Shown piece by piece: positions 54,485 through 64,000 of a stretch of DNA of 64,000 nt (the stretch's first letter is position 1; the number at the start of each line of letters is the position of its first letter). Position numbers and translations under genes: made by a program. The DNA comes from Mytilus trossulus (lineage: Eukaryota > Mollusca > Bivalvia > Mytilida > Mytilidae), in assembly GCF_036588685.1 (NCBI RefSeq), contig NC_086377.1, forward strand, positions 72,732,283 to 72,796,282, read 5' to 3'. The notes beneath the pieces were generated by a model. The model did no database searches and was not told the origin of the DNA. It worked only from the letters and a program-made list of their open reading frames with translations.

Positions 54485-54508
54485 GATATGATGGCAAGTT
54501 GGGATGAG
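54485..54508 (+). CDS. Ankyrin gene exon 1 (start codon)
   Basis: Acceptor TTTTCTTTTACAG, then GATATGATGG and a donor GAG/GTAAGT. Two adjacent ATG codons (54488, 54491). It encodes MMASWDE and lies 60 bp from the right end of the hAT-like element. An upstream coding exon cannot be excluded. Confidence 0.65.
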
Positions 54509-57500
54509 GTAAGTTTTTCTTCTTAAAAGTCGGTGTCATGTTACCTATGTCATGTGACCTATGTTGTCTATAAACTGTTCATAAAGATACAGGCGTGCAG
54601 TATTTTAAGGGGAGAACAGGAGAAATCAAAATGACTAGTGAACAAAATTTCAATATACAAAATTCCAGGAGACAAAAAAAAAGAAACGTAAGATATTGAA
54701 GGACATTCACAACTCTTTAGGTCAAAGAGAATCTGACAACGCCATGGAAAAAAATGAAAAACAATCAAAATTCAACAGTCTACATAGTCATTTCAGGGCC
54801 TTTTATAGCTGACTATGCCATATGGGCTTTGATCATTGTTGAAGGCTGTACAGTGACATAGAGTTGTTATTTTCTGTGTTATTTGGTCTATTTTGTAGAA
54901 TTGTCTCATTGGCAATCATACCACATCTTCTTTTAATATTCAAAACATTACATAGAAAACTAAAGACCGAGCAACACTAACCTCAACAAAAACTTAGGCT
55001 GATCTCAAAACTGATGCATAATACAATTGTCTACAGACTTTTCTAAAAAAAAACTCTGAAATTATACACAACAATTTCACTCCTTCTTGGTAATCACTGT
55101 TTTTGGTATAAACTGTTGAAACTGTAAAAATGTAGCTTGTTAAATTCAATTATTACATTTATAATACATTTGTATGTTCTAGAGATAAATGTAAAAGCTT
55201 TGTTTTGCTTACAGAAACTTCTTAAAGCTGCAGCGGAGGGGAATATAAAAGAGGTAGAATTATGTATAAAGAACAGAGCTAACTTGGAATGTAGAGATCT
55301 TGTAAGTAAAGTAAACTGTTTAACACATTAACAGATATTTATTATATAGTACACATAATGTGGATCAGTTAAACACTGCCCTTGTTAGTGTTCTATGATT
55401 CAGTGTACATTCTATTAATTGCAAATACTCTTGTCTTCAAAATATTAAGAAACATAGTATTATGATATATTGTGATTAACTTTATTACACTGATGAATAT
55501 CACTCCAGTTTGTATGTCAAAGAGTTGATGTCTGATACTTCGTAACTGTATACAACTGAAATATTGTGATTTACTTTATTACACGTAACATAGTATTCTA
55601 CACAAAAAACATTACTTTGGATCAAAAAAAAATCTTCCATGAAAATGACTTGAGACATGACACCTGATCATACAACATTCATTAACCACTCCTGTACTAA
55701 ACGTGACATGTGACACATGATTATACAACATTCATTTACCACTCCTGTACTGAATATGACATGTGACACCTGATCATACAACATTCATTGACCACTCCTG
55801 TACTAAACGTGACATGTGACACATGATTATACAACATTCATTTACCACTCCTGTACTGAATATGACATGTGACACCTGATCATACAACATTCATTGACCA
55901 CTCCTGTACTAAACGTGACATGTGACACATGATTATACAACATTCATTTACCACTCCTGTACTGAACATGACATGTGACACCTGATCATACAACATTCAT
56001 TTACCACTCTTGTACTAAACATGACATGTAACACCTGATTATACAACATTCATTAACCACTCCTGTACTAAAAATGACATGTGACACATGATTATACAAC
56101 ATTCATGTACCACTCTTGTACTGAACATGACATGTGACACCTGATCATACAACCTGCATTTACCACTCCTGTACTGAACATGACATGTGACACCTGATAA
56201 TACATCATTCATTTACCACTCCAGTACTAAACATGACATGTGACACCTGATCATACAACATTCATTAACCACTCCTGTTCTGAACATGATATGTAACACC
56301 TGATTATACAACATTCATTTACCAATCTTGTTCTGAACATGACATGTGACACCTTATCATATAACATTCATTAACAACTCCTGTACTGAACCTGACATGT
56401 GACACCTGACTATACAACTTTCATTTACCACTCTTGTACTGAACATGACATGTGACACCTGATTATACAACATTCATTTACCACTCCTGTACTGAACATG
56501 ACATGTGACACCACATCATACAACATTCATTTACCACTCCTGTACTGAACATGACATGTGACACCTGATCATACAACATGTGACATAGCAATGACACTCA
56601 TGTAGTCAACACCAACATGTGACATAGCAATGACACTCTTATACTCAACACCAACATGTGACGTAGCATTGACACTCTTATAGTCAACACCAACATGTGA
56701 CATAGCAATGACACTCTTATACTCAACAACAACAACATGTGACATAGCAATGACAATCTTATGCTCAACACCAACATGTGACATAGCAATGACACTCATG
56801 TAGTCAACACCAACATATGACAGCAATGACACTCTTATATGCAACACCAACATGTGACATAGCAAAGACACTCTTATAGTCAACACCAACTTTTGACATA
56901 GCAATGACACTCTGATAGTCAACACCAACATGTGACATAGCAATGACACCCTTATAGTCAACACCAACATGTGACGTAGCATTGACACTCTTATACTCAA
57001 CACCAACATGTGACGTAGCATTGACACTCTTATAGTCAACACCAACATGTGACATATCAATGACACTCTTATAGTCAACACCAACATGTGACGTAGCATT
57101 GACACTCTTATAGTCAACACCAACATGTGACATATCAATGACACTCTTATACTCAACAACAACAACATGTGACATAGCAATGACACTCTTATGCTCAACA
57201 CCAACATGTGACATCGCAATGACACTCATGTAGTCAACACCAACATGTGACAGCAATGACACTCTTATAGTCAACACCAACATGTGACATAGCAAAGACA
57301 CTCTTATAGTCAACACCAACTTTTGACATATCAATGACACTCTGATAGTCAACACCAACATGTGACATAGCAATGACACTCTTATAGTCAACACCAACAT
57401 GTGACTTAACAATGACACTCTTATACTCAACACCAACATGTGACGTAGCATTGACACTCTTATAGTCAACACCAACATGTGACATAGCAATTACACTCTT

Positions 57501-60500
57501 ATAGTCAACACCAACATGTGACATAGCAATGACACTCTGATAGTCGACACCAACATGTGACATAGCAATTACACTCTTATAGTCAACACCAACATGTGAC
57601 ATAGCAATTACACTCTTATTCTCAACACCAGCATGTGACATAGCAATGACACTCTTATACTCAACACCAACAAGTGACATATAAATGACACTCTTATAGT
57701 CAACACCAACATGTGACATAGCAATGACACTCTTATAGTCAACACCAACATGTGACATAGCAATGGCACTCTTATAGTCAACACCAACATGTGACATAGC
57801 AATGACACTCTTATAGTCAACACCAACATGTGACATAGCAATGACACTCTTATACTCAACACCAACATGTGACATAACAATGAAACTCTTTACCTCAACA
57901 CCAACATGTGACATAGCAATGACACTCTTATACTCAACACCAACATGTGACATAGCAATGCCACTCTAATACTCAACACCAACATGTGACATAGCAATGA
58001 CATTCTTATACTCAACACCAACATGTGACATAGCAATGCCACTCTAATACTCAACACCAACAAGTGACATAGCAATGACATTCTTATACTCAACACCAGC
58101 ATGTGACATATCAATGACATTATTACACTCATCACAAACAAGTTACAGATCACACTTATAGGCAATGCAAACTTGAAAAAAATAAACATGGCTTATTGCA
58201 GTTCTTTACTTATACTCACCACAAACATACACCATTGCTATATTACCCTTATACTCACCACAAACATACACCATTGATATATTACCCTTATACTCACCAC
58301 AAACATACACCATTGCTATATTACCCTTATACTCACCACAAACATACACCATTGCTATATTACCCTTATACTCACCACAAACATACACCATTGCTATATT
58401 ACCCTTATACACATCACAAACATACACCATTGCTATATTACCCTTATACTCACCACAAACATACACCATTGCTATATTACCCTTATACTCACCACAAACA
58501 TACACCATTGATATATTACCCTTATACTCACCACAAACATACACCATTGCTATATTACCCTTATACTCACCACAAACATACACCATTGCTATATTACCCT
58601 TATACTCACCACAAACATACACCATTGCTATATTACCCTTATACTCACCACAAACATACACCATTGATATATTACCCTTATACTCACCACAAACATACAC
58701 CATTGCTATATTACCCTTATACTCACCACAAACATACACCATTGCTATATTACCCTTATACTCACCACAAACATACACCATTGCTATATTACCCTTATAC
58801 TCACCACAAACATACACCATTGCTATATTACCCTTATACTCACCACAAACATACACCATTGCTATATTACCCTTATACTCACCACAAACATACACCATTG
58901 ATATATTACCCTTATACTCACCACAAACATACACCATTGCTATATTACCCTTATACTCACCACAAACATACACCATTGCTATATTACCCTTACACTCACA
59001 ACAAACATACACCATTGCTATATTACCCTTATACTCACAACAAACAAATGCCATTGCTATATTACCCTTATACTCACCACAAACATAAACCATTGCTATA
59101 TTACCCTTATACTCACCACAAACATACACCATTGCTATATAACCCTTATACACAACAACTCATATGATATGAAGCAGCTGGTAGACACCCAACATTTTAC
59201 ACGGAAATACCACTAAATATTTTCTAAGCTTTGATCATTATTTTGAATCGACACAAAATACTGTTAATCAGACAGGGTTAATAGACAACAACTATTTGTT
59301 AGAATTATATAAAGTGGGGTCTCATTTTATTTTCGTAACACAGAACTGAATCAGATAGTTAAGGTTTTATTTTGTTTCCAGACAAAAAATTATTTTGTAA
59401 ACATTTGATTTTAATGAGAAGTTGATGAGAAAATGTTGTGTTTTTTTTAGTCAGATAATATTAATTCTACAGATCTAATGTAAAACATCTTGTAAAAATA
59501 ACAAATACTTGACAGAATTATATAAAGTGGGGTCTCATTTTTCTTGTCTCTTCGTACTGAATCAGAAAATATTACTTGTTTTAATGTTTCTTGAATTTTT
59601 TTTTTTTAACTTTGATCATTCTAAGTAATCATTGTTAATCAGACATTTAATGGACAACAAATACTTGATAGAATTATATAAAGTGGGGTCTCATTTTAAT
59701 TTTCTTATCCAGCTGAGTCCATTGATATAAATATTGTTTATGTTTCTAGAAAAAAGTTATTTTTTTTTTTACCTGACAGTTCTGATGGAAGTTCTGACAT
59801 CTCACAATAAAACATGTTGTTTATTTGTTGTTTATGTAGAATATAAATAAAAGTGTGACTGGTCATTTTATTCAGTTTTGACCACTGATTCATGTGATAT
59901 ATATTTTGTTTATATTTATTACACAACATTGTCCAGTTTATGACACAAGTTTTGATGTCTGTTACATGTTGATATTACAGGCTGGAAGGACACCATTAAT
60001 GTTGGCCGCTTGGAGAGGACACCTGGAGGTCGTGACTTACCTGGTCACTCACGGCAGTCAGTTAGGCACTACAGACCCGGTAATAATAGATATAATCATC
60101 TTACTCTGACCAAACATCACTTTATACAGAATCTACACAAAATCATGTTGTTAATCAGACAGATTTAATGGACATCAAATATTTGTTAGAATTATATAAA
60201 GTGGGGTCTCATTTTATTCGTAACACAGAACTGAATCAGATAGTTAAGGTTTTATTTTGTTTCTTGACGAAAAATTATTTTGTAAACATCTGATTTTAAT
60301 GAGAAGTTGATGAGAAAAAGTTGTGTTAACATCTTTAGTCAGATAATATTAATTCTACAGATCTAATGTAAAATATCTTTTAAAAATAACAAATACTTGA
60401 AAGAATTATATAAAGTGGGGTCTTATTTTTCTCGTCTCTTCGTACTGAATCAGAAAATATTACTCGTTTTAATGTTTCTTGAAAAAAAGTTTTTTTTTTC

Positions 60501-61828
60501 ACTTTTGTCATACTTATTAATCATTGTTAATTGGACAGATTTAATGGACAACAAATATTTGATAGAATTATATAAAGTGGGGTCTCATTTTAATTTTCTT
60601 ATCCAGCTGAGTCCATTGATATAAATATTGTTTATGTTTCTAGAAAAAAGTTATTTTTTTAACCTGACAGTTCTGATGGAAGTTCTGACATCTCACAATA
60701 AAACATGTTGTTTATTTGTTGTTTATGTAGAATAGAAATAAAAGTGTGACTGTTCATTTTATTCAGTTTTGACCACTGATTCATGTGATATATATTTTGT
60801 TTATATTTATTACACAACATTGTCCAGTTTATGACACAAGTTTTGATGTCTGTTATATGTTGATATTACAGAGTGGATTGACACCATTAATGTTGGCGGC
60901 TTGGTTCGGACACCTGGAGGTGGTGACTTACCTTGTCACTCACGGCAGTCAGTTAGACGCTACATCCACCTACGTAATGATAGATATAATGACCTTACTC
61001 TGACCAAACATCACTTTATACAGAATCTACACAAAATCATGTTGTTAATCAGACAGGTTTAATGGACAACAAATATTTGTTAGAATTATATAAAGTGGGG
61101 TCTCATTTTATTCGTAACACAGAACTGAATCAGATAGTTGAGGTTTTATTTTGTTTTTTGATGAAAAATTATTTTGTAAACATCTGATTTTAATGAGAAG
61201 TTGATGAGAACTTTAGTCAGATAATGTTAATTCTACAGATTTAATGTAAAATGCCTTTTAAAAATAACAAATACTTGACAGAATTATATAAAGTGGGGTC
61301 TTATTTTTCTTGTCTCTTCGCACCGAATCAGAAAATATTACTCGTTTTAATGTTTCTTGAAAAAAGTTTTTTTTTTCAACTTTGATCATTCTACTGAATC
61401 AACATAAAATCATGTTGTTTATCATACATGTTAAATGGACAACAAATACTTGTGAGACTTAAATAAAGTGAGGGTTGCTATTATTTGACTTGTTACACTT
61501 ATATAATTAAAAGTTTACTATTTTTTTACCTGTTTTGTTTCACTGAATTAGAAAATATGCATTGAATTTATATAATTTAATCTACCATTTTATAGTTTAT
61601 ACACTAATATAATTGGATATTTTCTTACCCGATGTTATATTTCTTACATTTGGTAAATTGTTTGACTCCTCTCATGATTTTTTTATCACACACCATTAAC
61701 ATGTTTTTATTTTTCTATTGTTATAGAGTGGACAAACAGCTTTACATTATGCTGCTGAGGTTGGACGTATTGATGTAACAAAATGTTTAATAGATCAAGG
61801 ATGCAGTCCTTGGGTGAAATCAAAACTG
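54488..61828 (+). CDS. Ankyrin-repeat protein gene, 5' part (five coding exons)
   Basis: Exons 54488-54508, 55215-55301, 59981-60079, 60872-60973 and 61727-61828, all GT-AG and all phase 0 at every junction, so the reading frame is continuous. The product begins MMASWDE, then one ankyrin repeat per exon of 29-34 codons: KLLKAAAEGNIKEVELCIKN (exon 2), then TPLMLAAWRGHLEVVTYLV, TPLMLAAWFGHLEVVTYLV and TALHYAAEVGRIDVTKCLI. The TPLMLAA / TALHYAA helices and the GHLEVV turns fit the ankyrin consensus. An intracellular protein-binding role is expected from the family; the partner is unknown. ATG 54488 is the first codon after an acceptor, so an untranslated first exon probably lies upstream. The gene continues beyond the last exon found. 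The intron after exon 2 is 4.7 kb of satellites. Confidence 0.85.
54660..55010 (+). repeat. Family D copy split by an inverted family E copy
   Basis: 54660-54775 matches the 5' half of family D (CTGACAACGCCATGG) and about 54940-55010 its 3' half (ACATAGAAAACTAAAG ... CTGATCTCA). Between them 54790-54937 is family E in minus sense. So E inserted into D, in the first intron of the ankyrin gene. Confidence 0.7.
55215..55301 (+). CDS. Ankyrin gene exon 2
   Basis: Acceptor TTGCTTACAG, 87 nt, donor CTT/GTAAGT. Encodes a 29-residue ankyrin-type segment KLLKAAAEGNIKEVELCIKN then RANLECRDL; shorter than the 33-residue standard, as is common for a capping first repeat. Confidence 0.85.
55302..55649. 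other. Ankyrin intron 2, left part
   Basis: AT-rich; ATATTGTGATTWACTTTATTACAC occurs twice in diverged context (about 55467 and 55561). No gene. Confidence 0.4.
55650..56580. repeat. 53-bp satellite, about 17 units
   Basis: Unit ATGACATGTGACACCTGATC, ATACAACATTCATTTACCAC, TCCTGTACTGAAC. Early units alternate between an ACATGATTATAC and a CTGATCATAC form, giving a 106-bp higher-order period at about 55650-55980. Confidence 0.9.
56575..58135. repeat. 39-bp satellite I, about 40 units
   Basis: Unit GTGACATAGCAATGACACTC, TTATAGTCAACACCAACAT. Continues directly from the 53-bp array, with which it shares ACATGTGACA. Longer-range order is present: the variants GTAGTCAACACCAACATRTGACAGC and ACAACAACAACATG recur about 420 bp apart. 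Frames of up to 239 codons on the minus strand exist only because 39 is 13 codons. Confidence 0.9.
58205..59158. repeat. 39-bp satellite II, 24 units
   Basis: Unit ACCATTGCTATATTACCCTT, ATACTCACCACAAACATAC, very homogeneous. It gives 323- and 315-codon frames on opposite strands with a 13-residue period; no start context, no codon bias, both inside an intron. Confidence 0.95.
59981..60079 (+). CDS. Ankyrin gene exon 3 (one complete repeat)
   Basis: Acceptor GATATTACAG, exactly 99 nt = 33 codons, donor CCG/GTAATA. AGRTPLMLAAWRGHLEVVTY then LVTHGSQLGTTDP. Confidence 0.9.
60872..60973 (+). CDS. Ankyrin gene exon 4 (duplicate of exon 3)
   Basis: Acceptor GATATTACAG, 102 nt = 34 codons, donor TAC/GTAATG. 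SGLTPLMLAAWFGHLEVVTY then LVTHGSQLDATSTY. It differs from exon 3 at few positions and lies exactly 891 bp downstream in similar flanks. Confidence 0.9.
61481..61726. other. Intron 4, right part
   Basis: AT-rich; no feature other than the exon 5 acceptor. Confidence 0.4.
61727..61828 (+). CDS. Ankyrin gene exon 5
   Basis: Acceptor ATTGTTATAG, 102 nt, donor CTG/GTAACA. SGQTALHYAAEVGRIDVTKC then LIDQGCSPWVKSKL: an older, diverged repeat. Confidence 0.85.
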
Positions 61829-62150
61829 GTAACATTCAGTTTTATTCTTATTAGATAGATAGATATTTTATTCTCTAAAAACTAAATACAAGTCAACTGA
61901 GGAAGTACAATTACAATATAAATACAAATACAATAGTTGAGGGTAAATAGCTGCAGATAAAATATAATAAAGTACAACTTTATGATGAAATACCTGTATA
62001 ATAAACAGATTAAACTTAATATGAAGAAATCAGTCTGTGCTTAACGTTTACATGGAGGGACTAACCTTTTTATTAATACACTTAATGAATGAACACAGTT
62101 TTCTTAAAAGTGATTGTTTTTGGGATCGTATACAATAAGATGTCGTCGTC
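61829..62150. other. Sequence after ankyrin exon 5
   Basis: Intronic by inference; begins with a TTAGATAGATAGATATTTTAT motif typical of LINE 3' tails in inverted sense. No coding support. Confidence 0.35.
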
Positions 62151-62154
62151 TGCG

Positions 62155-63010
62155 TCATCGTCGTCCGAAGACACATTGGTTTCCGGATAATAAGTTTAGT
62201 TTAAGTGAATAGATCTTCATGAAATTTTTTCAGAAAGTTCAATACCACAAAAGGAAGGTTGGGATTGATTTTGAGGATGATGGTCCCAATCGATTAGGAA
62301 TTAGGTGCCCAAAAGGGGCCCAAAACAAGCATTTTTCTAGTTTCAGGTTACTAACTTGTGTAGAAGTATTTCAATTGCTCTGAAATCATACCCCAATGTT
62401 TAAAACCACAAGTAGAAGTTTTGGATTGATTTTAGTGGTTATTGGGCCAAAGTTTAGGAATAAAGGGCCAAAAAGGGGTCAAACAAGCATTTTTCTAGTT
62501 TCAAGACAATAACTTATGTGTAATTGTATGGATCTCTCTGAAATTGTACCACAATGTACCATATAACAAAGGGGAGGCTTGGATTAAGTTTTGGGTTAAT
62601 TGCCCAAAATATGTAGGAATTAGGGGCCAAAAAAGGGCCAAAAAGAAGCATGTTTCTAGTTTCCAAACAATCATGACAATAAAAGAGGGACAGAAGATAC
62701 CAAAGGGATAGTCAAACTCATAAATCTTAAACAAACTGACAACGCCATGGCTAAAAATGAAAAAGACAAACAGAAAAATAATAGTACACATGACACAACA
62801 TAGAAAACTAAAGAATAAACAACACGAACCCCTCCAAAAACTAGGGGTGATCTCAGGTGCTCTGGAATAACTTGTGTTTCAGTGTATGGATCTCTCTGAA
62901 ATTGTACTACAAGGTTCAATATTGCAATGGAAAGCATGGGATTGAGTTTAAGGGTTATTGCTCCAAGGGGGTTTCAAAAAGTTGGAAGGGGGGATTTTTT
63001 GAAGGGCTTC
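62155..63010 (+). repeat. ~155-bp tandem repeat array interrupted by family D
   Basis: Units contain AAGCATTTTTCTAGTTTCAR, ATAACTTRTGT, CTCTGAAATTGTACCACAAT, TTGGGATTGATTTT and GGAATTAGGGGCCAAAA. About four diverged units, the last split at 62682 by a family D copy. Familiar as a common bivalve repeat. Confidence 0.8.
62683..62865 (+). repeat. Dispersed repeat family D, 183-bp copy with AATAA duplication
   Basis: Starts AAGAGGGACAGAAGATACCA, ends GGTGATCTCAGGTGCTCTGG; AATAA flanks at 62678-62682 and 62866-62870 inside an ATAACTTGTGT unit of the 155-bp array, which fixes its boundaries. Confidence 0.8.
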
Positions 63011-63121
63011 CTTTTTTATCAAAATTTTTCAAATTTCTAATTTTGAAAATTTTCAAGAAGAAATCTTCAATTGCACAGTATTGTGCAATAGATTTGTTAG
63101 ATCTTTGACCACATTCATTTT

Positions 63122-63499
63122 GTGACAAAAACTATATTATGTCAAAAATTTGATCACAATCCAAATGCAGACAGAATCAAGCTTGAATATTGTGACCAAA
63201 TTTGCCCCAACTGTTCAGGGTTCAACCACTGGGGTGGTATAAAGCTGCGCCATGCGGAGCACCTGGTTTTATTAGGGGACAGCCTAGTCTACTATACTTA
63301 TATGTCAATAAATGGATACAGTGCTGTATATTATGCATTAATAAGTGATAGCCTCCCGTCCTCAGTGAAATACTTTAAAACTGAAGTACTTAAAGAAATG
63401 AAAAACAAAAACAATGTTGGTAATGAAGTACCAAAAATTTTAAAAGACGAAGACCAAGGAAAATCAACATTTGTAAATAAAAATAGAAAGAGGAAATAG
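63122..63499 (+). CDS. Unsupported 125-codon ORF
   Basis: The first half (to about 63290) runs through sequence that looks repeated (GTTCAACCACTGGGG, AAAGCTGCGCCATGCGGAGC). The second half, INGYSAVYYALISDS...KYFK, followed by a Lys-rich end (NKNRKRK), loosely resembles an ankyrin helix pair, so a last exon of the gene upstream is possible, but no acceptor in the right phase was found. Confidence 0.2.
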   Translation: MTKTILCQKFDHNPNADRIKLEYCDQICPNCSGFNHWGGIKLRHAEHLVLLGDSLVYYTYMSINGYSAVYYALISDSLPSSVKYFKTEVLKEMKNKNNVGNEVPKILKDEDQGKSTFVNKNRKRK

Positions 63500-63594
63500 A
63501 AAAACAGCTTGTTAATATTGGAAAGAATATTACATCTAATAGAGAAACAGAAATAAAAAAATGTTATAAGTAAGCTTAAAAAAAAAAAAGCAAA

Positions 63595-64000
63595 CATACA
63601 CTACCACCAATATACCTTCACCCAATCTTACACTACCAATATACCTTCAACCAATCATACACTACCAACATACCTTCAACCAATCATACACTACCAACAA
63701 ACATTCCACCAATCATTCACTGCCAACATACCTTCTACCAATCATACACTACCAACATACCTTCCACCAATCATAATCTGCCAGCATACTTTCCACAAAT
63801 CAAACACTACCAACATACCTTCCACCAATCATACACTACCAGCACACCTCTCACCAATCATTCACTGCCAACATACCTTTCACAAGACCTTCCACCAATC
63901 ATACACTATCAATATACCTTCCACCAATCATACAAAACCAACATAAATTCCACCAATCATACACCACCAACATACCTTCCACCAATCATACGCTATCACC
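63595..64000. repeat. 29-bp minisatellite, continues past the window end
   Basis: Unit CACCAATCATACACTACCAA plus CATACCTTC, about 14 units, moderately diverged. Confidence 0.9.

Larger units (their letters stand above)
59250..61480 (+). repeat. Tandemly duplicated ~890-bp blocks carrying ankyrin exons
   Basis: Blocks of intron sequence with GAATTATATAAAGTGGGGTC, CACAGAACTGAATCAGATAG and AGTTGATGAGAA repeat three times: from about 59260, 60145 and 61035. The first two end in exon 3 and exon 4; the third breaks off near 61480 without an exon. GAATTATATAAAGTGGGGTC itself occurs several times per block. Confidence 0.9.

Noticed and set aside
56569-57953. Several minus-strand ORFs of 200-240 codons
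   Set aside because: Same cause: 39-bp satellite I stays open in several frames.
58196-59167. 323- and 315-codon ORFs on opposite strands
   Set aside because: Both are readings of the 39-bp satellite (13-codon period) inside an ankyrin intron; low-complexity periodic peptides with no support.

Overview
The window looks like AT-rich nuclear DNA of a bivalve mollusc, most likely a mussel (Mytilus-like). This rests on the dispersed repeat families present, the retroelement types (Ty3/gypsy, Penelope-like, jockey/CR1-like LINE ends) and GT-AG intron-containing genes; it is recognition from memory, not a database match. There are no bacterial-type operons. Most long open frames are retroelement remnants or satellites whose period is a multiple of three.

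Layout. 335-1065 is a 24-bp minisatellite. 1289-11210 is an apparently complete, young Ty3/gypsy element with near-identical 1479-bp LTRs and one intact 1821-codon Gag-Pol frame. 11.2-15.5 kb holds tandem duplications, a 5'-truncated Penelope-like RT, another 24-bp array, a decayed hammerhead-like motif and dispersed repeats. 15.58-17.34 kb is a 74-bp satellite. 17.5-19.9 kb holds an old repeat family ending in a hairpin, a second hammerhead-like motif and a foldback element. From 20.0 to 29.4 kb on the minus strand, short GT-AG exons can be assembled into a secreted protein gene: signal peptide, Ly6/uPAR-type cysteine module, then two ShK-type six-cysteine modules. 30.8-31.7 kb is a LINE ORF2 end. 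32.3-34.8 kb is a decayed second Ty3/gypsy element on the minus strand. 35-45.2 kb is rich in terminal-inverted-repeat elements, including two with TTA target duplications and one nested element that splits a small ORF. 45-52 kb is mostly unassigned with scattered repeats. 52.6-54.4 kb is a hAT-like insertion with a 5-bp target duplication. 54.5-61.8 kb is the 5' part of an ankyrin-repeat gene on the plus strand, with about one repeat per exon; its large intron is filled by 53-bp and 39-bp satellites, and exons 3 and 4 arose by duplication of an ~890-bp block. The last 2 kb is further repeats and a 29-bp array.

The main signals are (1) four dispersed relics with the hammerhead ribozyme architecture, (2) the LU-ShK gene, invisible to ORF calling, (3) several transposons whose boundaries are fixed by target-site duplications, one confirmed by an unoccupied paralogous site, and (4) an ~18-nt core shared by otherwise different repeat families. 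Host genes are incomplete: the LU-ShK gene lacks at least one exon, and the ankyrin gene's 3' end was not found.
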